From NCBI GenBank assembly GCA_031280915.1, contig JAITGC010000030.1, positions 1-36,716 of the forward strand: 36,716 bases of DNA. Reading direction: 5' to 3'. The DNA comes from Desulfovibrio sp. (lineage in GTDB: Bacteria; Desulfobacterota; Desulfovibrionia; Desulfovibrionales; Desulfovibrionaceae). The number at the start of each line of letters is the position of its first letter. Position 1 is the stretch's first letter. This document shows positions 6,998 to 15,045 of this stretch, piece after piece. The notes under the pieces were generated by a model, which saw only the letters and a program-made list of their open reading frames with translations, ran no database searches and was not told the DNA's origin. Made by a program: the position numbers and the translations under genes.

Positions 6998-8154
6998 ATC
7001 TGTACCTGGACTGCACATGCGGCATCAGCGGCGACATGACATTGGCCGCGCTGAGTCATTTGGGGGCGGACCTGGCCCGTTTCGAAAAAATTCTGGCCGA
7101 AGCCGGCATCGGGTGCCGCATCGAAAGTTGGGAGGAAACCCGCGCCGGCGGCCCCGGCCGCCGGGTGGAAGTCTCCTGGGAAGAGGAGCAGCCGCTTCGC
7201 CATCCCGCCGACATCGCGGCTGTTTTTCAGCGTCTGGCTTTGAGTCCCGTTGCGCGGGAACGCGCCCTGGCTGTACTTGACGCCCTGACGCTGGCGGAGG
7301 CGCACGCGCATCAGATACCGCCGGAAAAGGTGCATTTTCATGAAATCGGCGCTGTTGACACCCTTGTTGACATCGCCGGAGTGTGCTGGGCACTGGACGA
7401 ACTGCGGGTGGAGAACATCACGGCCTCGTCTCTGCCCTGGTTTTCCGGCACGGTGGAGTGCGCGCACGGCCTTATCCCTCTCCCGGCTCCGGCCACAGCC
7501 TTTTTGATGCGCGGCAAACCCGTCTTCCCCACGCGGGAACGCGGGGAACTGGTTACGCCCACAGGGGCGGCTCTTGTGCATGTCCTGGCCTCGTCTTTTG
7601 TTGAAGGCCCCTCAGGCCACGTTCACGCGCTGGGCACAGGGTACGGTTCCCGGCCCGCGCCGGCGGGGTTGCGCCTCTGGCGGACGCGGCCCGCGGCGGA
7701 ACCTGCGTCCCATGCGCGAGGGGGTTTTGAGCTTGTGTGCCAATTGGAGACGCATCTGGACCATCTGACCGGCGAGGAAACAGGCACAGCCCTGACGGCG
7801 CTGGCAGGTCTGGACGAAATTCTGGATGTGCTCTGGCTGCCCGGTATCGGCAAGAAAAATCGCCCGGCAGGGCTGTTGCGTGTTTTATGCCGCCCGGAGA
7901 ACGAGGATGCCGTCATTGGCGCCATGCTGCGTCATACCCACAGCCTTGGCTTGCGGCGGCAATGCCTGGAGCGTTTTGTGCTGCCCCGGCGGGCCGCTGC
8001 CCTTGAGCATGGGGGCGAGCCGCTGGCCGCCAAAGCCTATACCCTTGAGGGGCGGGAATACATACGGGCCGAGGCCGACGCCGTGGGCCAATGGGCCGCG
8101 GGCCGCGGCCTGGGCGCTCCGGCCCTGCGCTTTGACGCCGGCGGCGATGAATGA
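6994..8154 (+). CDS. larC: LarC, nickel-insertion protein for the nickel-pincer cofactor
   Basis: LarC (DUF111 family) inserts nickel into the thiocarboxylated pyridinium nucleotide to make the NPN cofactor of lactate racemase and related LarA-type enzymes; the reaction is CTP-dependent in characterised members. The 386-residue protein shows the N-terminal LDCTCGISGDMTLAAL motif and the His-rich AEAHAHQIPPEKVHFHEIGAVDTL region around residues 95-130, matching the family. It is one continuous ORF, unlike the frameshifted larC of Lactobacillus. The ATG at 6994 overlaps the metF stop. LarA, LarB and LarE are absent from the window, so the partner enzymes must lie elsewhere or the protein has another nickel role. 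Confidence 0.9.
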   Translation: MNLYLDCTCGISGDMTLAALSHLGADLARFEKILAEAGIGCRIESWEETRAGGPGRRVEVSWEEEQPLRHPADIAAVFQRLALSPVARERALAVLDALTLAEAHAHQIPPEKVHFHEIGAVDTLVDIAGVCWALDELRVENITASSLPWFSGTVECAHGLIPLPAPATAFLMRGKPVFPTRERGELVTPTGAALVHVLASSFVEGPSGHVHALGTGYGSRPAPAGLRLWRTRPAAEPASHARGGFELVCQLETHLDHLTGEETGTALTALAGLDEILDVLWLPGIGKKNRPAGLLRVLCRPENEDAVIGAMLRHTHSLGLRRQCLERFVLPRRAAALEHGGEPLAAKAYTLEGREYIRAEADAVGQWAAGRGLGAPALRFDAGGDE

Positions 8155-8160
8155 CGGTTT

Positions 8161-8191
8161 TCAGAGCAATTTCAAAGTGAAATTGCTCTGA
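8161..8191. repeat. Dispersed palindrome, copy A
   Basis: Perfect inverted repeat TCAGAGCAATTTCA / TGAAATTGCTCTGA with loop AAG, seven bases after the larC stop. It may act as a transcription terminator or mRNA stabiliser. The core TTTCAAAGTGAAA is shared with copies at 11510 and 23650 (near copy at 26082), which marks it as a repeat family rather than a one-off terminator. Confidence 0.85.
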
Positions 8192-8228
8192 GCGTAAAAT
8201 GCTCCATTGCACGGGGAGGGGAATTGTC

Positions 8229-8807
8229 GTGACCAGATTCGCCATTGTTTTTCTTGCCTTGAGCCTTGCCGCGGCTCAGGGGTGCGCCGAACTCGGCATC
8301 CGTAATCCTTTTCCCGATGATCCCCTTACCGGCGGTTCCGAAGCCGCCACAAGCAGGCTGCTGGACATTCCCCTGCCTCCCGGCCTGGAGCGTTATTCCA
8401 CCCACGGCTATCAGACTTACGGCGCCTACGGCGGACGCGAGGGCCTTGAGATTCTGCGCGGCAATATTGACATGACCAGGATCGCCCAAAGCCTTCATGC
8501 CTCTCTCGCCGCCCAGGGCTGGCAACTGCGTCTCTTCCTGCGCAAGGGCGACAAAAGCTCGCACATCTATGAGCGGGGCGGCGCTCTGGCTTTACTGCAT
8601 TTCCGGCGTCAGACCCTCATGACCGTCCTGGAAATCTGGACGGGCGGCCGCCTGCCGGACGGCTCCATGCCAAGCTTCGCCGACGGGCGTGACGGCCAGG
8701 CCCCGCCGGAGAGCGGCGGCGCGCATGTTCCGCTTCCCGGCACTGTGGAACAGTGGGGGGAGACTTCCGGCGGTTCGGCGGGCGGCCTGCGGGAGCGCGC
8801 CCTGTGA
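8229..8807 (+). CDS. Small predicted lipoprotein, unknown function
   Basis: The 192-residue protein starts with a basic residue and a hydrophobic stretch (RFAIVFLALSLAAA) ending in AAAQGC, a weak lipobox that would place Cys19 at the mature N-terminus in the outer or inner membrane. I recognise no enzyme motif. The middle carries an RIAQSLHASLAAQGWQLRLF segment and the tail is Gly/Pro-rich and probably disordered. The GTG at 8229 is preferred because a strong GGGGAGGGG Shine-Dalgarno stretch lies just upstream; the ATG at 8199 would add a non-signal leader. The stop overlaps the coaBC start (GTGA), which suggests coupled expression but not a shared function. Confidence 0.75.
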   Translation: MTRFAIVFLALSLAAAQGCAELGIRNPFPDDPLTGGSEAATSRLLDIPLPPGLERYSTHGYQTYGAYGGREGLEILRGNIDMTRIAQSLHASLAAQGWQLRLFLRKGDKSSHIYERGGALALLHFRRQTLMTVLEIWTGGRLPDGSMPSFADGRDGQAPPESGGAHVPLPGTVEQWGETSGGSAGGLRERAL

Positions 8808-10039
8808 GTTTCGGCATTTTTGCCGGCAGCACACGTTTCACCGGGCGGCATCTGCACTTGGGCGTCTGCGGCTCGGCCGCCTGTTTCAAGGCGGCGGAAC
8901 TGCTCCGGGGCTGGCGCGGGACAGGCATACGCGTTTCGGCGACCCTCACCGGCGCGGCGCGGCGTTTTGTGACGCCGCTGCTTTTTGAATCCCTGGGGGC
9001 CGCGCCGGTGTATGGAGACATGTTTGCTCCGGGAGAGGATGTTTTCGCGCATCTGGAGCCGGGCAGCCGGGCGGAGGTCTTTGTGGTGGCCCCGGCTTCG
9101 GCTGATGCTCTGGCGCGTCTTGCGGGCGGCGCGGCCTCGGATATGCTTTCCGCCCAGGCATTGGCCTTTGCCGGGCCCCTTGTCCTGGCCCCGGCCATGA
9201 ATCCGCGCATGTGGGCCAACAAAGCCACCCAGGCCAATGCGGCCGTGCTGCTGGAGCGCGGAGCGGCGCTGGTGGGGCCGGATTTCGGAAATGTGGCCTG
9301 CGGGGATCAGGGGCGGGGACGCCTGGCCCCCCTGGAGGAGATTTTTCTGGCCGCCCTGCGCGCCCTGGCGCCGCAAGATATGGCGGGCCTTCAAGTGCTG
9401 GTGACCTTGGGGCCGACCCGTGAGCCGTGGGACGGCATGCGTTTCTGGTCAAATCCGTCCAGCGGGCGGATGGGGGCGGCGCTGGCCGTCGGCGCCTGGC
9501 TGCGCGGCGCGCGGGTGACGGCCGTCTGCGGGCCTGTGGATTCGGGGCTTCTGCCGGGGGGCGTGACAAGATGTGATGTCAGCCGCGCGCGGGAGATGTT
9601 TGAGGCCGCGCGGGATCTTTGGCCGCAAATGGATATGGGCATGTTCACGGCGGCAGTGGCGGATTTTTCCCCGGTGGAGGTGGGGCCGGAGAAATTCAAG
9701 AAATCCGGCGCTCCCGATGGCTTGAGCATTGCATTCAGGCCCAATCCGGATATTCTGGCCACATTGGCCGCTGAACGCCGGCCAGGGCAGAAAGTGCTGG
9801 CTTTCGCCGCGGAAAGCGAGCGGGATATGCGGCATCTGCTCGCCCTTGCCAGAGAAAAGCGGGCGAACAAAAATGCGGATGTCCTGGCCGCCAACCACAT
9901 TGACAGAGAAGGCGGCGCTTTTGGCTCGTCCGTCAACAGCCTGGCTGTGGCCGATGCCTGCGGACGCGAGGAGATATGGCCCGAGCGGGGCAAGGCGGAT
10001 GCGGCCTGGGATTTATGCTCATGGCTTTTGACGATCTGA
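8804..10039 (+). CDS. coaBC: Bifunctional phosphopantothenoylcysteine decarboxylase / phosphopantothenate-cysteine ligase
   Basis: CoaBC performs two consecutive steps of coenzyme A synthesis: CTP-dependent ligation of cysteine to 4'-phosphopantothenate, then FMN-dependent decarboxylation. In the 411-residue protein the CoaC half has the catalytic-His segment HLEPGSRAEVFVVAPASA (His83), the PAMN motif (130-133) and the substrate-clamp ACGDQGRGRL with Cys166. The CoaB half follows with TLGPTREPWDGMRFWSNPSS (201-220), AAVADFSP and a KKSG lysine pair. The GTG at 8804 overlaps the preceding stop; an upstream ATG at 8753 would run inside the lipoprotein gene. It is overlapped at its 3' end by the next gene. 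Confidence 0.95.
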   Translation: MSFGIFAGSTRFTGRHLHLGVCGSAACFKAAELLRGWRGTGIRVSATLTGAARRFVTPLLFESLGAAPVYGDMFAPGEDVFAHLEPGSRAEVFVVAPASADALARLAGGAASDMLSAQALAFAGPLVLAPAMNPRMWANKATQANAAVLLERGAALVGPDFGNVACGDQGRGRLAPLEEIFLAALRALAPQDMAGLQVLVTLGPTREPWDGMRFWSNPSSGRMGAALAVGAWLRGARVTAVCGPVDSGLLPGGVTRCDVSRAREMFEAARDLWPQMDMGMFTAAVADFSPVEVGPEKFKKSGAPDGLSIAFRPNPDILATLAAERRPGQKVLAFAAESERDMRHLLALAREKRANKNADVLAANHIDREGGAFGSSVNSLAVADACGREEIWPERGKADAAWDLCSWLLTI

Positions 10040-10725
10040 GCGGCCACAGCGTCCTCTGGCCCGGCCTCAAATGGCTTCTTCTGCCGAAAACCCCGGCCAG
10101 GCCCTGGTTTGCCCCTTCAACGTCCCGGCCTGAACCGCCTCTCACCCCGGCCGGGCGGAAAACGGCCGGCGGTGCGGAAGAAAAGGAGAAAAGCCGGCAG
10201 CGGCCTGAGCCTTCGGCCGGCTGGCGGCCTGTTTCCCAGAATCTCTGGCCTCCTCCCTGGCGAGAGCGTCTCGCGGCAACGCGGAGTGGGCAAATTGTCT
10301 GGACATACTGGGAACTGGGGAGAGATATATGCGTGGCCCCCGATACCGGGCGTCGTGAGTTTTTTCGGCGTTTGCTGGCGGATCTCGCCCATCCGCCGGG
10401 CACACATACCTTTTTTCCGGCCTGCCTGCCGGGAAGCGCCGTTGACAATGACCGGCCGGTTTTTGCGGCTGATCCGGAAATATTCTGGTCCGCCTTGCGG
10501 CGGCTTGGAGGGCGCGCGCTGCTGGTCTTGGGAGAAGAGGCCGCCCGGGCGCTTGCGCTGGAAGATATGTCCCTTTGGACCATGACGCGGCAAAGGGGCC
10601 TCATCGTGTGGCGGCTGCCCGAAACTGACGCGGTTGTTGGCGATGAAAATCTTTATTCCGTCCTGCTTGAATTTTTGCGCGCCGGCCTGCGCGATATGAC
10701 GCGAGGGGACTCGCGGCCGGTGTAA
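10015..10725 (+). CDS. Protein of unknown function downstream of coaBC
   Basis: This 236-residue protein (or 234 from the ATG at 10021) is not a family I recognise. It has a Pro/Arg/Lys-rich, probably disordered region at about residues 25-70, then a more globular part with ERLAATRSGQIVWTYWELG, a REFFRRLLADL helix, ALLVLGEEAARALAL and a C-terminal LYSVLLEFLRAGLRDM helix. No signal peptide or membrane segment is evident. It overlaps the end of coaBC by 25 bases and sits 24 bases before the HEAT-like gene, so it is almost surely co-transcribed. Coding is supported by the tight packing and consistent frame rather than by homology. Confidence 0.7.
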   Translation: MLMAFDDLSGHSVLWPGLKWLLLPKTPARPWFAPSTSRPEPPLTPAGRKTAGGAEEKEKSRQRPEPSAGWRPVSQNLWPPPWRERLAATRSGQIVWTYWELGRDICVAPDTGRREFFRRLLADLAHPPGTHTFFPACLPGSAVDNDRPVFAADPEIFWSALRRLGGRALLVLGEEAARALALEDMSLWTMTRQRGLIVWRLPETDAVVGDENLYSVLLEFLRAGLRDMTRGDSRPV

Positions 10726-10749
10726 GGTCGGGAGCGCATGGGAGGAGCA

Positions 10750-11451
10750 ATGTCGCGCGCGCGCCTGGCCAAAAAGATGATTGCGGAACTGCTTGCAAGC
10801 CCCGCATGGCGGGAACGGGCGGATGAGATAATCGCCATGGGCCTTGCCGGCGTCAACGCGCTTTTTTCTTTTTTGCCGAAAGACGCGTTGACAAAACACA
10901 GCGCCGCCCTGTGCATGGGCCGCGCGGTGGCCGCCCTTGCCCAAGGCGAGCCGGAGGCCGCCCGGAATATCGTCCGCCGTCTCATGTGGCACATGAATGA
11001 GGACTCCGGCAATATCGGCTGGGGCATCCCCGAAGCCTTCGGCGAAATTCTGGCGGCCAGCGAAGTTTTGGCGGAGCAATACGGCAATATTCTGATTTCC
11101 TACATCATGCGACTTCCCGGAGCGGACAATTACTGCGACAACGCCCTCTTGCGGCGTTCGTGCTATTGGGCCGTCGGCCGTCTTGCGGAGGCGCGTCCGG
11201 GCCTTGCGCACAAGGCCCGGCCCTGGCTGGCCCGTGGCCTGGAAGACGAGGACGTCGTCTGCCGGGGCATGGCCGCCTGGGCCCTGGCGCGCCTCAAGCC
11301 CGACATAATGCTCATGCCGGCCTTGCGCCGTCTGGCCGAAGCCGGCCATCCGGAACCCTGCGTGCTCTTTGACGGTGAAAACGTCTTTGAGAGAAGCGTC
11401 AACGCTTTGGCGCGCGAGGCTTTTGAGAAGATACAGGATTCTTCGTTGTAA
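10750..11451 (+). CDS. HEAT/PBS-lyase-repeat-like helical protein
   Basis: The 233-residue protein is predicted almost entirely helical. It has repeated Ala/Leu/Arg-rich helices with Asp/Glu turns, for example RSCYWAVGRLAEARP and VVCRGMAAWALARLKPD, the style of HEAT or PBS-lyase repeats that act as protein-binding scaffolds. A DVVCRGMAAWAL segment is the clearest repeat. The ATG at 10750 follows GGAGGA (10741-10746) and is preferred over 10738. It closes the plus-strand cluster and converges on the hybrid kinase gene. Binding partner and function are unknown. Confidence 0.75.
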   Translation: MSRARLAKKMIAELLASPAWRERADEIIAMGLAGVNALFSFLPKDALTKHSAALCMGRAVAALAQGEPEAARNIVRRLMWHMNEDSGNIGWGIPEAFGEILAASEVLAEQYGNILISYIMRLPGADNYCDNALLRRSCYWAVGRLAEARPGLAHKARPWLARGLEDEDVVCRGMAAWALARLKPDIMLMPALRRLAEAGHPEPCVLFDGENVFERSVNALAREAFEKIQDSSL

Positions 11452-11509
11452 GCTTGCGGGAAATTCGGCCGCATTCCTGCTGGAAAATGGCCGCAAACCG
11501 CGTCAGGCA

Positions 11510-11531
11510 AGCATTTCAAAGTGAAAATGCT
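11510..11531. repeat. Dispersed palindrome, copy B
   Basis: The 22 bases running AGCATTTCAAAG...AATGCT are identical to 23650-23671. The imperfect palindrome lies between two convergent genes and touches the stop codon of the kinase gene (11532-11534), so it could serve as a bidirectional terminator. Confidence 0.85.
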
Positions 11532-13751
11532 CTATGCTGACGGGGCGCCGGCAATCCTCTGAAGGGCCTTGAAGAGTTCGGCCAATTCCACAGGCTTGGT
11601 GATGTAGCCGTTCATCCCGGCTTTGTAGCCCTCTTCCTTTTCATCGGCCATGGCATTGGCCGTAACGGCGATGATGGGCAGTTCCGCCAGGGGAATAAAG
11701 GAACGGATGAGCCTCGTGGCCTCAAGGCCCCCCATGACAGGCATCTGCATATCCATGAGCACTATATCCGCCTTGCGTTCACGCAACGTTTTCACCGCTT
11801 CCTCACCGTTTTCCGCCATGAGGATGGTTGCGCCCGTGGGCTGCAACAGTTCTTCCATGATAAGGCGGTTGATGTCGTTGTCTTCGGCGACAAGGATGAT
11901 TTTTCCCGTCAAATCCAGCGTTTTGAAATCCGTTTCGGCGTCCGTCGTGTCCACTGTCGTTTCGTCGCTCAGTTGAAGACGGATGGAAAAGTCGAAGGTT
12001 GAGCCCTTGCCCGGCTCGCTGCGCACGGTGAACTGCCCGCCGAACAATTCCACGATTTTCCGGCAGATGGAAAGCCCGAGTCCCGTGCCGCCGAATTTGC
12101 GGCTGATGGATGCGTCGGCCTGGGTGAAGGGTTGAAAAAGCTTGCGCGCCGTTTCGTCATTCATGCCGATGCCGCTGTCTTCAACGGCCACATGCATGAC
12201 GACGAAATTTTCCTCGTCCGGCTCGCCTTCCGCATAGCAGAAAAGGCGAATTCCTCCCTTGCCGGTAAATTTTATGGCGTTGCTCATAAGATTGTTGACG
12301 ACCTGCCCAACGCGCATCTGGTCGCCGATGAACACGCACGGCGCGTCTTCCTTGTACTCCAGAGAGAGGGTCAAGTTTTTGTCCGCGGCGGTCTGCTGAT
12401 GGATAGCCGCGATGTCCTGCAAGGTCTGGCGCAGATCGAACACGGCGTGTTCAAGCACAAGCTGACCAGCCTCCACCTTGGAGAGATCCAGAATATCATT
12501 GAGCAGGCCGAGCAAGGTGCGGGCGGCCATGTTTATTTTTCCCAACCGGTCTCTCTGCTCGGAGGTAAGCGAGATGTCGCCCAAAGCCAGATACAGCATG
12601 CCGATGATGGCGTTGAGGGGAGTACGGATTTCATGGCTCATATTGGCCAGAAAATTGCCCTTGGCCTTGCTTGCCTGCTGGGAGGCGGCGAGCATGTCCC
12701 GCAAGGACAGCACAAGGCGTTGCAAGGCGCTGTGCAATATGCCGAGTTCGTCATGTCTGCGCGTATTGTCGAGTTTTTGTTCCAGATTGCCTTCAGAAAT
12801 GGTTTTTGCATAGTTGATAAGCACAAAAAGGGACTTCAGAATGCCGTTAACATCCCGAATAACGAAAAAAAGAACCAGCGCAAGACAGATAAAACCGATG
12901 CAGAATACCGTATAACCGACGCGGTACGCCGGCGCGTAAACTTCCGCCTTGGGGCCGCTTGCCATAATGACCCATCTGGTTATGGGCTCCAGTCTGGCAA
13001 AGCCCACGTACTTTTCTCCGTCCAGGTCATAGGTGATTATCTCGCCGTTTACTCCGGCGGTATAAAGGGTTGTGTACAAATCAGGCCGGGCGGCGTTTTT
13101 GTTGCCCATAATCAGGGGGGCCTTGTGGCTTACGAAAATACCGGAGGAGTTCAGTACGGATGTCGTCACCAATGCTCCGGCCTCGTCCCCGTCGTCGGAA
13201 ACAGGCGGAAAGGCCCCGGAAATGGCGAGAACGCCGACGATGCTGCCGTCCACGCTTATGGGCCCGGCGACTATTGCGCTCAGTTGTTTGGTCACCTTTC
13301 CTATGGACGGCTCGTGAAGAGTGACGATGCCGTCCAGCGCATCCTCAATATAGGTCTCATTGGCGTAGGATTTTCTCAAATTCGCGGGATTGGTGGACAC
13401 AATGCAGGTTTTTTGAGCGTCAACAACGAATATGTCCCGATAATGCTCATTGCCCTGTGCCAGGGCGACAAGCCATGCCTGAACGTCTTCAATATTTCGG
13501 CCTTTGCCCTTGCCCGAGAGGACGCTGGCCAGATGCTGGTCGCTCGCTATATTCTGAAGAGATGTATTCAAAGAGCGGAAAAGCAGAGTTATGGCCGATG
13601 AAGCCTGGGATGCTTTCGCCCGGGTGATGTCGAAGAGGGCCGTCTCAACGGCCTGTACTGCTGAGGTATAGGTATACCAGCCCAAAAAGAGCGTTAACAG
13701 CGTTACCCCCAAGACAAAGGGGACAATGAGCGTCGTCCTGATGCCGTACAT
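11532..13751 (-). CDS. Hybrid sensor histidine kinase with cache-type periplasmic domain and receiver
   Basis: The 739-residue inner-membrane kinase has a first membrane segment at residues 8-26, a large periplasmic cache-like sensor (about 30-272, with RDIFVVDAQK and IVAGPISVDGSIVGVLAISG), a second membrane segment (about 278-298) and a HAMP linker (300-350). The HisKA dimerisation domain carries the phospho-acceptor His373 in NMSHEIRTPLNAIIGM. The HATPase shows N487/N491, DSGIGM (525-530) and GGTGLGL. A receiver domain (about 617-735) has phospho-acceptor Asp667 in MDMQMPVMGG. No HPt or output domain is present, so a separate phosphotransfer protein and regulator are needed. It lies 65 bases downstream of a TAXI solute receptor on the same strand, which suggests that receptor feeds the sensor. 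Confidence 0.93.
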   Translation of the reverse strand: MYGIRTTLIVPFVLGVTLLTLFLGWYTYTSAVQAVETALFDITRAKASQASSAITLLFRSLNTSLQNIASDQHLASVLSGKGKGRNIEDVQAWLVALAQGNEHYRDIFVVDAQKTCIVSTNPANLRKSYANETYIEDALDGIVTLHEPSIGKVTKQLSAIVAGPISVDGSIVGVLAISGAFPPVSDDGDEAGALVTTSVLNSSGIFVSHKAPLIMGNKNAARPDLYTTLYTAGVNGEIITYDLDGEKYVGFARLEPITRWVIMASGPKAEVYAPAYRVGYTVFCIGFICLALVLFFVIRDVNGILKSLFVLINYAKTISEGNLEQKLDNTRRHDELGILHSALQRLVLSLRDMLAASQQASKAKGNFLANMSHEIRTPLNAIIGMLYLALGDISLTSEQRDRLGKINMAARTLLGLLNDILDLSKVEAGQLVLEHAVFDLRQTLQDIAAIHQQTAADKNLTLSLEYKEDAPCVFIGDQMRVGQVVNNLMSNAIKFTGKGGIRLFCYAEGEPDEENFVVMHVAVEDSGIGMNDETARKLFQPFTQADASISRKFGGTGLGLSICRKIVELFGGQFTVRSEPGKGSTFDFSIRLQLSDETTVDTTDAETDFKTLDLTGKIILVAEDNDINRLIMEELLQPTGATILMAENGEEAVKTLRERKADIVLMDMQMPVMGGLEATRLIRSFIPLAELPIIAVTANAMADEKEEGYKAGMNGYITKPVELAELFKALQRIAGAPSA

Positions 13752-13816
13752 TTTTGACTGCTGTCAGAAAGCTGGCCGTAACCAATCAACCCGGCGGCGT
13801 TTCCCATGAACATGTT

Positions 13817-14830
13817 TCATTTTTTGTTTTTGCCCTGCAGAAGTTCATTCCAGAATTTCGCCGCCCCCGGATGTGTCTCCAACCCCTCCGGCATGGCCGT
13901 TTTCGGGGAAAGGGCGTCGAAATCCTTAACAAGTTTGGAAACCATGCCGCGGTTGCCCCACAGGCTTTCGGCAATCTGGTAGGCAAGGCTGTCGGGCAGA
14001 GATTTGGAGATAATAAGTGTGGTGTAATCGCCCAGCGTCATCACCGGCGTTGTGATGCCTTTGTAGTCGCCTGGCTGGATAGTGTGCGTCCCTGTCCTGA
14101 ACTTGTCGTGCAGCGTCTTGAGCGTCTTTTGCTCCACCGACAGGATGGCGACTTCCGTCACATTTTCCATGGCGTGGATAAGCGGCACCGTGGTGCCCGC
14201 CGTATAGGCAAAGCAGTCCAGGTTGCCCTCCGTGAAATCGTCCGCCATTTCCGAGTAGTTGTTGAAAGCGATGTTCCAGCCCTGCAGCCTCAGTTTGTCA
14301 TAGTCGGTGCCGTAGCCGTATTTCAGCAACATGGACACAATGAACTCGGAGGCGGTGCCGGGTTTCAGCGTGGCGAAGCGAAGGGGCATTTTTTTGTCCA
14401 ACAGGCTCCCCACACTTGTTATGTTGTGCTTGACGGCAAAATCCTTGCGGATGAGAAAATAAAGCACCTGCGGATAAACGGAGGCCAGCAGGGCAACATT
14501 GTCTGTTTTCAGGCTTTTGTATTCCGCTTCGCCCGACTGGCCGGCTCCCAGAAAACAGGCCAGGGTAAAGGCGATATCGGCGTTTTTTTTGTCGATGGCC
14601 TGAATGTTCGTCAAGCCGCCGCCGCTACGGCTGGAGACGGGTATAATTTGCGAGAGCGCCGAGGCCAGAGGCTCCCCCATGGTGTGCCATTGTCCGCCGA
14701 CGGGGCCTGTCAAAATACGCAGATGTTTGTGTGTGGGGGCCGCCGCATCGGCGCACAGGGCCGGATTTGTCCAGACAAAAAAAGAAAGAAGAACCAGGAC
14801 GCCGGAGAGAATGCGGCGGCAATTTTTCAT
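13817..14830 (-). CDS. TAXI family TRAP-type periplasmic solute receptor
   Basis: The 337-residue protein has a cleavable signal peptide (KNCRRILSGVLVLLSFFVW, ending near ALCADA) and TAXI-family signatures: LRILTGPVGGQWHTMGEPLA, SRSGGGLTNIQAI, ADIAF and ATLKPGTASEF, then FTEGNLDCFAY. TAXI receptors bind small organic acids in the periplasm and pass them to a fused TRAP permease. No permease gene is adjacent; the gene instead precedes the hybrid kinase at 11532-13751. The ATG at 14830 is chosen over 14851 because AAGGGGGACATC provides a strong Shine-Dalgarno stretch. Ligand unknown. A sensory role together with the kinase is inference. Confidence 0.9.
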   Translation of the reverse strand: MKNCRRILSGVLVLLSFFVWTNPALCADAAAPTHKHLRILTGPVGGQWHTMGEPLASALSQIIPVSSRSGGGLTNIQAIDKKNADIAFTLACFLGAGQSGEAEYKSLKTDNVALLASVYPQVLYFLIRKDFAVKHNITSVGSLLDKKMPLRFATLKPGTASEFIVSMLLKYGYGTDYDKLRLQGWNIAFNNYSEMADDFTEGNLDCFAYTAGTTVPLIHAMENVTEVAILSVEQKTLKTLHDKFRTGTHTIQPGDYKGITTPVMTLGDYTTLIISKSLPDSLAYQIAESLWGNRGMVSKLVKDFDALSPKTAMPEGLETHPGAAKFWNELLQGKNKK

Positions 14831-14952
14831 GATGTCCCCCTTGTCCGGCATAATTCTTGCGGACGGCGCGGCCGGTTGGCAAAATCCTCTGAAATCGGAA
14901 CAGGAAATCGCACAGACGTTGCGGGTACTATCCCAAAATCTTTATAGAGCAA

Positions 14953-14980
14953 ATTATAGCATTTTCACTTAACATGCAAC
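14953..14980 (-). promoter_or_regulatory. Probable promoter of the TAXI-kinase operon
   Basis: On the minus strand a perfect TATAAT (14953-14958) is preceded at 15-16 bases by GTTGCAT (14974-14980). The start of transcription would be near 14946, giving a leader of about 115 bases before 14830. The spacer contains AAGTGAAAATGCT, half of the dispersed palindrome family, so that repeat may have donated promoter sequence. The -35 match is only fair. Confidence 0.5.
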
Positions 14981-15045
14981 GATCTTGCAGGGCATATTTG
15001 TTTTCCGTCATCCACTGTGAGCGATTTTTTCGGCGGGGCCTTTCC

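Noticed and set aside
5153-7018. 621-codon open frame on the minus strand
   Set aside because: It lies antisense to metF, hicB and the hairpin array and has no family pattern; it is a product of GC-rich codon use on the other strand.
10117-11496. 459-codon minus-strand frame
   Set aside because: Antisense to two tightly packed plus-strand genes with a good ribosome-binding site; the translation is low-complexity Arg/Gly/Pro.
12132-13601. 489-codon plus-strand frame
   Set aside because: Antisense shadow of the hybrid kinase, whose motifs are complete on the minus strand.
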